From Phycisphaerales bacterium UBA1926 (lineage in GTDB: Bacteria > Planctomycetota > Phycisphaerae > Phycisphaerales > UBA1924): a stretch of 50,719 bases of DNA. Shown piece by piece: positions 23,973 to 32,520 of the stretch (its first letter is position 1; each line of letters starts with the position of its first letter). The notes beneath the pieces are model-generated. The model was not told the origin of the DNA. It did not search any database and worked only from the letters and a program-made list of their open reading frames with translations. The DNA is taken from NCBI GenBank assembly GCA_002337215.1, contig DDFO01000054.1, positions 153,504 to 204,222 of the forward strand. Reading direction: 5' to 3'. A program made the position numbers and the translations under genes.

Positions 23973-24170
23973 TTAACCACGCGTCCCATCAGGGCGAGCG
24001 AGGTCGGAGAGTTCAAGTCCATCTTCGGAGGATTGTCGGAGATCGCCGAGACGACGCCGGTCGTCACGCCAGCGACCGACGCCCTCGTCCAGGATGTCCG
24101 CGATCGCGCGGAGCCGCTCCGCGGGCGCGAGATCATCGCGCACCGCCACGTCGTCGTGGTCCATGGTCAT
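23973..24170 (-). CDS. Small gene at the head of the integration operon
   Basis: The 65-residue product contains LAPAERLRAIADILDEGVGRW, a helical pattern I recall from small genes next to DUF2924 and recombinase genes. It starts at ATG 24170 (or an in-frame ATG at 24164) with no good ribosome site, and the third copy of the bipartite motif lies about 46 bases ahead. It is likely the first gene of the integration transcript. Function unknown. Confidence 0.6.
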   Translation of the reverse strand: MTMDHDDVAVRDDLAPAERLRAIADILDEGVGRWRDDRRRLGDLRQSSEDGLELSDLARPDGTRG

Positions 24171-24216
24171 GTACCGCTCGCTGAAGTGGTCTCACCGCCG
24201 CCCGCCACGGGCGACG

Positions 24217-24256
24217 TATCACCGACCATCTACGCGAAGCTATGGCAAAGTGGCGG
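24217..24256 (-). promoter_or_regulatory. Bipartite phage promoter-like motif, copy 3
   Basis: On the minus strand this reads CCGCCACTT (24256-24248), 12 unconserved bases, GCGTAG (24235-24230), then ATGGTCGGTGATA. It precedes the integration operon. A CCCGCCAC at 24201-24208 forms an inverted repeat with GTGGCGGG at 24251-24258, so the site may also be bound as a palindrome or fold back. Confidence 0.7.
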
Positions 24257-24430
24257 GGGTCGATCGGAACCCTGCGTTTAGCTGCTGTCTTCCAAATCGC
24301 TAGTGGACATCTCAAAGCAATCAGCACCTGCTCAGACACATGCTGAGCATGGCCGAGGGTGTCTCCAATCAAGCGTTTACGCCCCCGTACGTGTGGGTGA
24401 AGCCGCTTCGCGACCACCGTCTGGCGGCGA

Positions 24431-24442
24431 TACAATGGGCAC
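24431..24442 (+). promoter_or_regulatory. Leaderless-type promoter of the dGTPase gene
   Basis: TACAAT (24431-24436) ends six bases before the ATG at 24443, so transcription should start at or next to the start codon. No clear -35 element is visible. The same TANNNT-N6-ATG arrangement occurs ahead of several chromosomal genes in this window. Confidence 0.5.
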
Positions 24443-25894
24443 ATGTCAAGCGATATTGGTATGAACTGGACTCAGCTCTTGAGCACGAAGCGTGTACGCG
24501 AGCTCCGCGGCGATGGTGGCTCCACGGGCGACCATCGCACGGAGTTCGAGAGGGACTACGACCGGATCGTGTTCTCAAGCCCGATCAGGCGGCTCAAGGA
24601 CAAAACCCAGGTCTTCCCTCTCGATCCAAACGACTTTGTCCGAACACGCTTGACGCATTCGCTTGAAGTCGCAAGTGTCGCGAGAGGCCTTGTGAAGGCC
24701 GTTGCGATGCCCACCAACCAGATTGAAGTGCGGTTGCCAGAGCCAGCACGTCACGAGATCGAGGAACGGCTCGACGACATCCAGAACATCGCAGCAACAG
24801 CCGCTTTGGTTCACGACCTAGGGAACCCGCCTTTCGGCCACTTTGGTGAGGCCGCTATCGGCGCGTGGTTCGCGTCTGGCATTGGTGAGCAGGCGATCGA
24901 TCCATTGAACGGCCATCCGGAGCTTGCTGACGACCTCTTGAAGTTCGAAGGCAACGCGCGAACCACAAGGCTTCTCGCAAGCCTGCAGATTCTTGCCGAT
25001 AGTCACGGTCTCAACCTGACAGCCGGGACACTGTCGGCGAGCATGAAGTATGTGGCTGCAAGCCGCGAAGCCGACAAGGATGGCCCGGACAAATCGCGGG
25101 CAAAGCCGGGTTTCTGCCAGACGGAACAACATATTGTTGAGCTCGTCCGCAATGAGACAGGTACCGGGCCAGCTCGCAATCCAATCGCGTACCTCGTCGA
25201 AGCCGCGGATGACTCGGTGTACTCTATCTGTGACGTAGAAGATGGAATTCGTAAAGGTGTCATCAGTTGGGGAGACTTCATAGAAGCCCTCGAAGAGGAG
25301 GACCTCCAAGAAGTCGCGAGAAACGCACAAGGCTTCATAATTAATCGAGCGAAGCAATCCGGACTTGATCTTGGGGATGCCGAGGGTGAAGCGTGCTCAG
25401 TACAGTTTCGCGTTGCCGCGCAAGGAATGGCGATTAGTGCGGCAGCTTCGGCTTTCGCAAAAAACTACGAGACGATTATGACCGGTACGTTTGGAGGCGA
25501 GCTTCTCGACGAGAAAGGCAAACTCCCGGCTGAACGGCTCATCGCTAGATGCAAGAAGATCGGGAGGGAGCGGGTCTACAACAAGCGTCCGACTGTCGAA
25601 CTTGAACTCCGGGGCGAGACGATTCTCCACGGCCTTCTGGATGTGCTCTGGCGTGGAGTCGAGCATTTCGATGGTGATCCGCCCAAGCCCAAGACGGCGC
25701 AAGGCAAGGCATACAGCTTGCTCTCGCGCAATTACCGGTCGCTGTTTGAGCATTCGTGGAAAACGCCCGTCCCTACAGGCACGGACGCGGCAGTTTGGCG
25801 GCACTATCTTAAGCTGATGCTCATCACTGACTATGTTGCTGGAATGACTGACGGATACGCAGCTTCACTTCACAAGAGCCTCCGGAATGCGTGA
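24443..25894 (+). CDS. dGTPase-like HD-domain nucleotide hydrolase
   Basis: This 483-residue protein belongs to the deoxyguanosinetriphosphate triphosphohydrolase family, which splits dNTPs into nucleoside and triphosphate. The HD residues are visible: His72 in RTRLTHSLE, His124-Asp125 in LVHDLGNPPFGHFGE, and Asp246 in EAADDSVYSICDVEDG. FEGNARTTR near 168 also fits the family. Some enzymes of this family block phages by draining nucleotides. It overlaps the next gene by eight bases, and GC content is lower than in the neighbouring phage genes. I use the ATG at 24443 because of the TACAAT box, with ATG 24461 as an alternative. Confidence 0.88.
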   Translation: MSSDIGMNWTQLLSTKRVRELRGDGGSTGDHRTEFERDYDRIVFSSPIRRLKDKTQVFPLDPNDFVRTRLTHSLEVASVARGLVKAVAMPTNQIEVRLPEPARHEIEERLDDIQNIAATAALVHDLGNPPFGHFGEAAIGAWFASGIGEQAIDPLNGHPELADDLLKFEGNARTTRLLASLQILADSHGLNLTAGTLSASMKYVAASREADKDGPDKSRAKPGFCQTEQHIVELVRNETGTGPARNPIAYLVEAADDSVYSICDVEDGIRKGVISWGDFIEALEEEDLQEVARNAQGFIINRAKQSGLDLGDAEGEACSVQFRVAAQGMAISAAASAFAKNYETIMTGTFGGELLDEKGKLPAERLIARCKKIGRERVYNKRPTVELELRGETILHGLLDVLWRGVEHFDGDPPKPKTAQGKAYSLLSRNYRSLFEHSWKTPVPTGTDAAVWRHYLKLMLITDYVAGMTDGYAASLHKSLRNA

Positions 25895-26816
25895 GCGCCG
25901 CGTGCCTCATGACGTGTCTGAACTACGCGAAGCGATGCGTCGCTTCGTCGCAATCCGACGGAGTCGAGTTCCGCGGGAGCATGACCCTCTTGCGATCTTG
26001 CATCGCGAAGGCTTTAGCGCGTACTTCTTTGGCGGCACTATCCGTGATGTGGTTTTGCATGGTCCATGGGTACAGCCGCGAGATATCGACGTCGTGGTGT
26101 CAGGGGCAGGCGAGGAAGAGTTGAAGCAGGCGCTATCGCGCTGGATTGTGAGAACGACCCGTTTCGGCGGGTTTCGGCTTGAGACGGCGTACGAGGTCCT
26201 GGATGTGTGGCCCACGTCTCAGACATGGGCCTTTCGTGAGTTCCCACTCATCGGCTCAGAGGCAGGTGACCTTCCGAAGACCACGCCGTTTACCATCGAG
26301 GCAGCAGTCGTATCGACGAGTCCGCGAGGAGGGTACGGCCGCGAGATCTTTGAGCAGCGATTTATCGAGTCAGTGGCGCGCCGTGAAATCGATCTGAACT
26401 TTGATATCCAGTTCTGCGAGACGCTCACATTCGTGCGAGCTATTGCGATGGCGATGAAGACAGACTTCTCGCTCTCCTCCCGGCTCGTGGATCGACTGGT
26501 CTCAATCGCTCGGCGGGTCGACATCGAAGAGTTGGCCGCAGTTGCTAAGAGTCACTACGGCCGACGGAGTCTCCCAGTCTCCGAGTTGTCCCGGATTGTG
26601 GCGATAGTCAATGAACATCATCGTCGAATGCGAAAGGCGAGTCTGAGGCTGCCCCGACCCACCCAGATGCAGTTCCAGTTCTGCAAGCCGACGTACCTGA
26701 CGCCCGTCGGCGGTCGATTGACACCAAATTTTAAACCAGCGCCTCCGCTCGCACCCCCGACCGATACCCCCCGTCGAACCGGCCACGCTGTCAACCGAGA
26801 GTCGCAGAGAGTTTGA
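25887..26816 (+). CDS. CCA-adding/poly(A) polymerase-type nucleotidyltransferase
   Basis: The 309-residue product has the class II polymerase-beta head domain: FFGGTIRDVV (Gly49, Gly50, Arg53, Asp54) followed by PRDIDVVVSG with Asp66 and Asp68 as metal-binding residues. It is shorter than a full CCA-adding enzyme, and the C-terminal RNA-binding part is replaced by a different helical segment and a Pro-rich tail. It overlaps the dGTPase by eight bases, so the two are made together. It could add nucleotides to tRNA or another RNA or protein. The cassette layout suggests a defence or toxin role, not housekeeping. That is inference. Confidence 0.75.
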   Translation: MRERRVPHDVSELREAMRRFVAIRRSRVPREHDPLAILHREGFSAYFFGGTIRDVVLHGPWVQPRDIDVVVSGAGEEELKQALSRWIVRTTRFGGFRLETAYEVLDVWPTSQTWAFREFPLIGSEAGDLPKTTPFTIEAAVVSTSPRGGYGREIFEQRFIESVARREIDLNFDIQFCETLTFVRAIAMAMKTDFSLSSRLVDRLVSIARRVDIEELAAVAKSHYGRRSLPVSELSRIVAIVNEHHRRMRKASLRLPRPTQMQFQFCKPTYLTPVGGRLTPNFKPAPPLAPPTDTPRRTGHAVNRESQRV

Positions 26817-26978
26817 GAGGTTCGGCCGGGAGCCGGACCGGAACGCCCAGCGTCACGGTCGCCCGCCCGATGCACCCGCCAGAACTGAGAGTCGCCCAGC
26901 CATTTTCCGCTGCCACAAGTCCCGCCAAGGCGGCCGCTTGCGGGAGCCGTACCGATCTGCGTGGCCCGCCCGACCCGT

Positions 26979-27009
26979 AAAACAAAACCGGCCCGCTTTC
27001 GCGGGCCGG
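26979..27009 (-). terminator. Intrinsic terminator of the tRNA-Asn gene
   Basis: On the minus strand CCGGCCCGC, loop GAAA, GCGGGCCGG is followed by TTTTGTTTT. It begins eight bases downstream of the tRNA 3' end. This is a textbook rho-independent terminator. Confidence 0.9.
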
Positions 27010-27016
27010 ATGGAAG

Positions 27017-27089
27017 CTCCCCGAGTAGGACTCGAACCTACAACCTAGCGGTTAACAGCCGCTCGCTCTACCAATTGAGCTATCGGGGA
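27017..27089 (-). tRNA. tRNA-Asn (anticodon GUU)
   Basis: The 73-base gene folds into a full cloverleaf. The acceptor arms are TCCCCGA (5') and TCGGGGA (3') with discriminator G. The D-arm is in TAGCTCAATTGGTAGAGC, the anticodon loop is CTGTTAA, and the T-loop is GTTCGAGTCC. The 3' CCA is not encoded. It is flanked by its own promoter and terminator. As a tRNA next to the mobile-element side of the window it is a possible insertion landmark, but the element uses a serine recombinase, which does not usually target tRNA genes. Confidence 0.97.
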
Positions 27090-27126
27090 TCGGATGTCGC
27101 ATCGGGTGCAGCCCGAGGCAGGGACA

Positions 27127-27154
27127 AGGGTATCCGTCTTTCGGGTCGCGTCAA
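27127..27154 (-). promoter_or_regulatory. Promoter of tRNA-Asn
   Basis: On the minus strand TTGACG (27154-27149) is followed after 16 bases by TACCCT (27132-27127). Transcription would begin near 27120, about 30 bases ahead of the tRNA. The match to a housekeeping sigma promoter is good at the -35 and fair at the -10. Confidence 0.6.
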
Positions 27155-27264
27155 GCCGGACGGGATGCCGCGGGGCTTCCGATTTTCAATTCGCCCGCCG
27201 AGACGCGCCACCCCGCACGATCCGACGCCGGATCGGGTTGATTGAAACCCCGCCGGAGGACCGC

Positions 27265-28218
27265 ATGACGACGATTCGCGCCCTGCTCCCCATCCTCTTG
27301 ACCATCACCGTCGCAATCTCCGCCGTGCCCGCCTCCGGCCAATCGGCACGCCTGGTCTACCGCTGGTCCCCCGGCGAACCCTTGCGGTACGAAATATCCG
27401 AATCGATGCACCAGACGATCTCCGGGCCGATCGAGTCCGAACTGAAATGGCAGCGGAGGATCACCTACACCGAAAGCCTGATCGGTGAATCTGACGCCGG
27501 CGCCCGGATCGAGCGGGCATTCGAACAAATCGGGATTACGGTATCGCGGGACGGCGAGCCTCCCGTTCGCTACGACTCGGCGACGCCCGACCCGGCGGCG
27601 GCCCAGTCTCTGATGATCGGCCCGTTCGTGGGCTTCGTGGGGAAATCCATCCGGTTCACGATCGCGGACGATGGGACGGTCTCGGATGTCGAGGGTGCCG
27701 CCGAAACGCTGGACGCCGCCTTCATGCCGCTCGAGTCGATCAGCAGCCTCAAGCCGGGGTTGAGCGGGGCCCGGCAGGACCCGACCCGCGGACCGCGGAT
27801 CGCACGGCAGATCGAGCAGGCGATGGGGGTGATCCCGGGGCGGACGGTGCAGCGAGGCCAGCGATGGCCGGTCGAGATCGACCACGCGTCGCCGCTCGCG
27901 GGTGATCTGTCCTCCGACCTCATCGCGACCTTTGACGGCATCGACACGGCAGGAGGGTCCGCGAAGATCCTGCTTGAGGGAACGCTGTCGCTCGCGCCGC
28001 CGGATGACGAGGGGGCGGGATTCGCGGGCCTGCTCGGGATTACACTCGAATCCGGAGCGATCTCGGGACAGATCCGCTTTGATGAAGAGAAGGGCCACAT
28101 CGAGACGAGCATGATGCAACTCAAGACGGTATGGACAGTTGGCGGCGGGCTCGCCGGAGGCGGATCGCCGATGCGACAGACGATTGATCAGCACGCCGAA
28201 TTGAAACGACTTCCCTGA
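27265..28218 (+). CDS. Exported protein of unknown function, DUF6263-like
   Basis: The 317-residue protein starts at ATG 27265, with GGAGGA four bases upstream, and has a clear signal peptide (MTTIRALLPILLTITVAISA) cut near residue 25. The rest alternates short beta strands and loops with no catalytic motif. The pattern YRWSPGEPLRYEIS, then a long repetitive beta region, resembles the DUF6263-type exported proteins I recall from planctomycetes, but I am not sure of the family. It is followed 13 bases later by an exported hydrolase gene, so the two may be cotranscribed. Confidence 0.6.
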   Translation: MTTIRALLPILLTITVAISAVPASGQSARLVYRWSPGEPLRYEISESMHQTISGPIESELKWQRRITYTESLIGESDAGARIERAFEQIGITVSRDGEPPVRYDSATPDPAAAQSLMIGPFVGFVGKSIRFTIADDGTVSDVEGAAETLDAAFMPLESISSLKPGLSGARQDPTRGPRIARQIEQAMGVIPGRTVQRGQRWPVEIDHASPLAGDLSSDLIATFDGIDTAGGSAKILLEGTLSLAPPDDEGAGFAGLLGITLESGAISGQIRFDEEKGHIETSMMQLKTVWTVGGGLAGGGSPMRQTIDQHAELKRLP

Positions 28219-28231
28219 GGCCTTGATCTCA

Positions 28232-29758
28232 ATGCAGTTTCAACCCGCCCGAATCGCTGCCCTGATCGCCCTCGGTGCTCTGTGTGCTCCGGTGGCTGGC
28301 CAGGTTCTGGAGGACGCCGTCTTCACCGCGGGCAGCCGACCAGCCCAGTATGGCGTGGTCACCGCGGCATGGGCCGAACCTCCGCGAGGGGAGGTCCCGC
28401 CGACTCCGATGCTCCAGGAGATCGCGGGAATCGCGGCGGTGCTGAACGCGCGGGAGATCCGCGACCTCAACCGGGCGATCGAGCCGCAGACGAGAATCGA
28501 TGGTCCCATTCCTGACCGAATCGGCGGCTGGACGGTGCATCTCGCCCCGCGCACACACGGTGCGTTCGTCGAGGACCATGCTGTGCGTGTCCGTCGCACG
28601 GCCGAGGGATGGCCGATCGCGATCTCGGCGGATCGGCGAACCCGGCTGAACACCGCCGCCTTCGATCGGATCAGCCGAGGCTGGCGCCCAACACGCCCTG
28701 ATCCGCTGGGTCGATCTGGTCTCTTGAACTCCGGTTTTGTTGATCCAGACGACGAGACCGCAACAAGCCCGCCCGCGACACGACTCATCGAGTCGGTCCA
28801 GTCCCCGATTCGTCTCGACGCGCAGGCGATCTCGCTCCGGTTCGGCCGAGGCGGCGACCCCCTCTTCGCGGGAACACTCACGAGGTCGATCGAACAGGAG
28901 TCCTTCCGGCTGACGCCTCCACCCGATCCAATCCCGGGGCGTCCGATGGGGCTCATCGTCTGGATCAACCCCACCGAGAGGGGCTCAGTACCACCGACCG
29001 TCACCGAAGCAGCTGCGCGAATCGGCCTCGCGGTCGTGGTCTCCCGGAATGCCGGCAACACCCGCCCCGTTGTGGATCGGCTGCAAATCTCGCTCGACGC
29101 GGTCGCATCCGCCGAACGATCGATCTGGCTCGACCGCGAACGGATCTACGTCGGCGGAATGTCGGGTGGCGGCAGGCTCGCGTCGATGCTCTGGGCAGGG
29201 GCGCCCGATGTGTTCACCGGCGCGGTCTGCGTCGTCGGGATCAACTCACAGCACCGCGTCCCCACGGGAAGCGGCACGGTCTGGCCCGCGTCGCACAAGG
29301 TCCCCGCTCCGCCGCTCGGCACCACGCTCCGCCCACACCCGATCGCCGCGATCTCCGGTGTTCGAGATTTCAACTTCACCGAATCCGGGGCACGCATCGA
29401 CGCGCTCATCCGGGACGGCTTCCGGGCCCGCCTGTTCGACGTTCCAGACCTCGGGCATACCCTGCCAAACGCGGGGCACCTCGCCGACGCGTTCGGCTGG
29501 ATCGACCGAGTCGTTCTCGAGCGTCGCGCCGAGGCCGCGGAGGCCGGACAGGCTCTGCTCGACCAGATCGAGCCGACCCGGCTGACGCTGCCGCCGACCG
29601 AACTCGCTCCGCGGGAACGCCGCCTCCTCGAGCGTGTGACGCTCATTGCCCCGTGGACCGAGCCCGCGTGGGAGGCCGCCGCGGCGCTCGGGTACACCGC
29701 CCCGACGCCCCCGACTCAGCCTCATCAGGCATCGCCTACGCCCCCCGGTGGGCCTTGA
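28232..29758 (+). CDS. Exported alpha/beta hydrolase, esterase/PHB depolymerase-like
   Basis: This 508-residue protein has a signal peptide (MQFQPARIAALIALGALCAP). The C-terminal half contains an alpha/beta hydrolase core: the nucleophile elbow is GGMSGGGRLAS, with a preceding GLIVWINPTERG strand and a later DLGHTLPN His. This resembles esterases and poly(3-hydroxybutyrate) depolymerase-like enzymes that act outside the cytoplasm. The N-terminal 200 residues are a separate region of unknown fold. The ATG at 28232 is chosen over a TTG at 28223. The 3' end overlaps the convergent photolyase gene by 23 bases. Confidence 0.7.
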   Translation: MQFQPARIAALIALGALCAPVAGQVLEDAVFTAGSRPAQYGVVTAAWAEPPRGEVPPTPMLQEIAGIAAVLNAREIRDLNRAIEPQTRIDGPIPDRIGGWTVHLAPRTHGAFVEDHAVRVRRTAEGWPIAISADRRTRLNTAAFDRISRGWRPTRPDPLGRSGLLNSGFVDPDDETATSPPATRLIESVQSPIRLDAQAISLRFGRGGDPLFAGTLTRSIEQESFRLTPPPDPIPGRPMGLIVWINPTERGSVPPTVTEAAARIGLAVVVSRNAGNTRPVVDRLQISLDAVASAERSIWLDRERIYVGGMSGGGRLASMLWAGAPDVFTGAVCVVGINSQHRVPTGSGTVWPASHKVPAPPLGTTLRPHPIAAISGVRDFNFTESGARIDALIRDGFRARLFDVPDLGHTLPNAGHLADAFGWIDRVVLERRAEAAEAGQALLDQIEPTRLTLPPTELAPRERRLLERVTLIAPWTEPAWEAAAALGYTAPTPPTQPHQASPTPPGGP

Positions 29759-31181
29759 AGACCCCGAGCGCCCGCTCGCGACCCTCCTTCTGTCCGACGA
29801 TCGGTTGGGGGTACCCGTTGAGATCGACCTTGGCGTTCCGGTGCGGCTCGTGGATCGCCTTGCCCGTCACATCGCACAACTCAGGAACCCACGCCCGGAT
29901 GAACGCCCCGTCCGGGTCGAACTTCTCGCTCTGACTCGTCGGGTTGAAGATCCGGAAGTACGGCTGCGCATCCGTCCCGGTGCTTGCGCTCCACTGCCAT
30001 CCCCCGTTGTTGGCGGCGAGATCGCCGTCCACGAGATGCTTCATGAAGTGCTTCTCGCCCTCGCGCCAATCGATGAGCAGATGCTTGGTCAGGAACATCG
30101 CGACGATCATCCGCAGCCGATTGTGCATCCAACCGGTCTTTGTCAGGCACCGCATCGCCGCATCCACGATCGGGTACCCAGTCCGCCCCGCTTTCCATGC
30201 GTCCAGGTCCTCGGGTGCGTCCCGCCAGGCGAGCCCGTCGTAGTCGGCGTTGAAGTTCCTGTCCCGGCTCACCCTCGGAAAACCCACGAGCACATGCCGA
30301 TAGAACTCCCGCCACAGGATCTCCTCCATCCAACCCACGGCCCCCGGGTTCCCGCCGTCGATCCTGTCGCCGTTCGCGTCCAGAGCCGCACGCATGCACT
30401 GCTTGGGCGAGAGCACACCCGAGGCGAGGTACGCCGAGACTCTTGAAGTCTCGTCCCGTGCAGGAAAGTCCCTCGACTCCTTGTAATCACCGATTCTGTG
30501 GCGCACGAACGCCCGCATTCGATTCAGCGCCGCCTTCTCGCCCGCGGGCCAGAGATCCCAATCGATGTCGGCCTCTCCAAAGCCGTCGATCTGATCGGGA
30601 ATCTCGTCGCCTTCAATCTCGATCGCGTTTGCCTTCTTCGGCATGTCGAGAACCGCCCAGTCGTTGCCTTCGGCGAGTTCGTCGTTGTACCGCTTCCAAC
30701 ACGCTTTCTTGAACGGCGAGTACACCGAGTAAAACGAGTTGCTGCTCTTAGTCAGCACCGATCCCGGCTCGAACAGCACCTGGTCGTCAAACGAGAGCGT
30801 GTTCAGCCCGGCGTCATCGAACGCCTCGACCACCGCCTCGTCCCGCTCCCGTTCGTTCCATTCATACTCGCGATTGAAATAGAGCCGATCACACTTCGTC
30901 GATCGCGCCAGCTCAACCAGCGCCCCCGGCACACTCGAAAACTCGTCGGTCTCAACGATCTTCAGCGGGATCCGGAGCGACTCGAGCCGATCCCGGAGCG
31001 CTGCAAGACTCCGCATCACAAATCCGGCCTTCGCGTCCCCCCAGTGGTGCGCCTCGCGCCACTGCGTTGGGCAGATGCAGAACACCGCGACCACGCCGTC
31101 GTCGCTCTCGACGCACGCCCGCGTGAGGGCCGGGTTGTCGTTGACGCGGAGATCCGACCGGAACCACATGAGTGCTCGCAT
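29736..31181 (-). CDS. phrB: Deoxyribodipyrimidine photolyase
   Basis: This 481-residue flavoprotein splits UV-induced pyrimidine dimers using light. The N-terminal antenna-binding alpha/beta domain starts with MRALMWFRSDLRVNDN. The C-terminal FAD-binding helical domain contains TKTGWMHNRLRMIVAMFLTKHLLIDWREGEKHF and NNGGWQWSASTGTDAQPYFRIFNP, both diagnostic of class I photolyases. The length is normal. It is convergent with the hydrolase gene and divergent from the aminotransferase gene with about 100 bases between them. Confidence 0.95.
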   Translation of the reverse strand: MRALMWFRSDLRVNDNPALTRACVESDDGVVAVFCICPTQWREAHHWGDAKAGFVMRSLAALRDRLESLRIPLKIVETDEFSSVPGALVELARSTKCDRLYFNREYEWNERERDEAVVEAFDDAGLNTLSFDDQVLFEPGSVLTKSSNSFYSVYSPFKKACWKRYNDELAEGNDWAVLDMPKKANAIEIEGDEIPDQIDGFGEADIDWDLWPAGEKAALNRMRAFVRHRIGDYKESRDFPARDETSRVSAYLASGVLSPKQCMRAALDANGDRIDGGNPGAVGWMEEILWREFYRHVLVGFPRVSRDRNFNADYDGLAWRDAPEDLDAWKAGRTGYPIVDAAMRCLTKTGWMHNRLRMIVAMFLTKHLLIDWREGEKHFMKHLVDGDLAANNGGWQWSASTGTDAQPYFRIFNPTSQSEKFDPDGAFIRAWVPELCDVTGKAIHEPHRNAKVDLNGYPQPIVGQKEGRERALGVFKAHRGA

Positions 31182-31267
31182 GGGCGATCATTCGCACGAA
31201 TCGGTGCTCACGATTCGGACTCGTGACCGGCTCGCTCAATCTCTACGAGCCACCGGCTCCCGCGCGG

Positions 31268-31279
31268 TACCCTGTCCGC
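31268..31279 (+). promoter_or_regulatory. Leaderless-type -10 of the aminotransferase gene
   Basis: TACCCT (31268-31273) ends exactly six bases before the ATG at 31280, so the predicted transcript starts at the start codon. No clear -35 element is seen. It supports this ATG over an upstream one at 31172. Confidence 0.4.
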
Positions 31280-32518
<1,239 letters not shown>

Positions 32519-32520
32519 AC

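Larger units (their letters stand above)
1..24260. mobile_element. Prophage (right-hand part), left end outside window
   Basis: A continuous set of phage genes covers this stretch: terminase, lambda-type portal, fused prohead protease and capsid, DUF2190, phage recombination proteins (RecE-like nuclease, Sak4-like ATPase, RusA), PrimPol/helicase, a sigma-like factor and a large serine recombinase. Nearly all are on the minus strand and overlap by 1 to 17 bases, as in phage operons. No tail, lysis or repressor genes are visible, so the element continues to the left of the window. The right border is not resolved. I place it just beyond the promoter-like motif at 24217-24256, but the dGTPase/nucleotidyltransferase pair up to 26816 could also belong to the element, with the tRNA-Asn region as the host flank. 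Confidence 0.85.

Noticed and set aside
24201..24258. CCCGCCAC/GTGGCGGG inverted repeat as a serine recombinase attachment site
   Set aside because: The right arm is part of the conserved promoter-like motif, so the repeat may be incidental, and attachment sites cannot be assigned without the other element end.
26791..26985. 64-codon minus-strand frame past the nucleotidyltransferase
   Set aside because: It overlaps the nucleotidyltransferase end and runs into the tRNA terminator. No start signal or family likeness.
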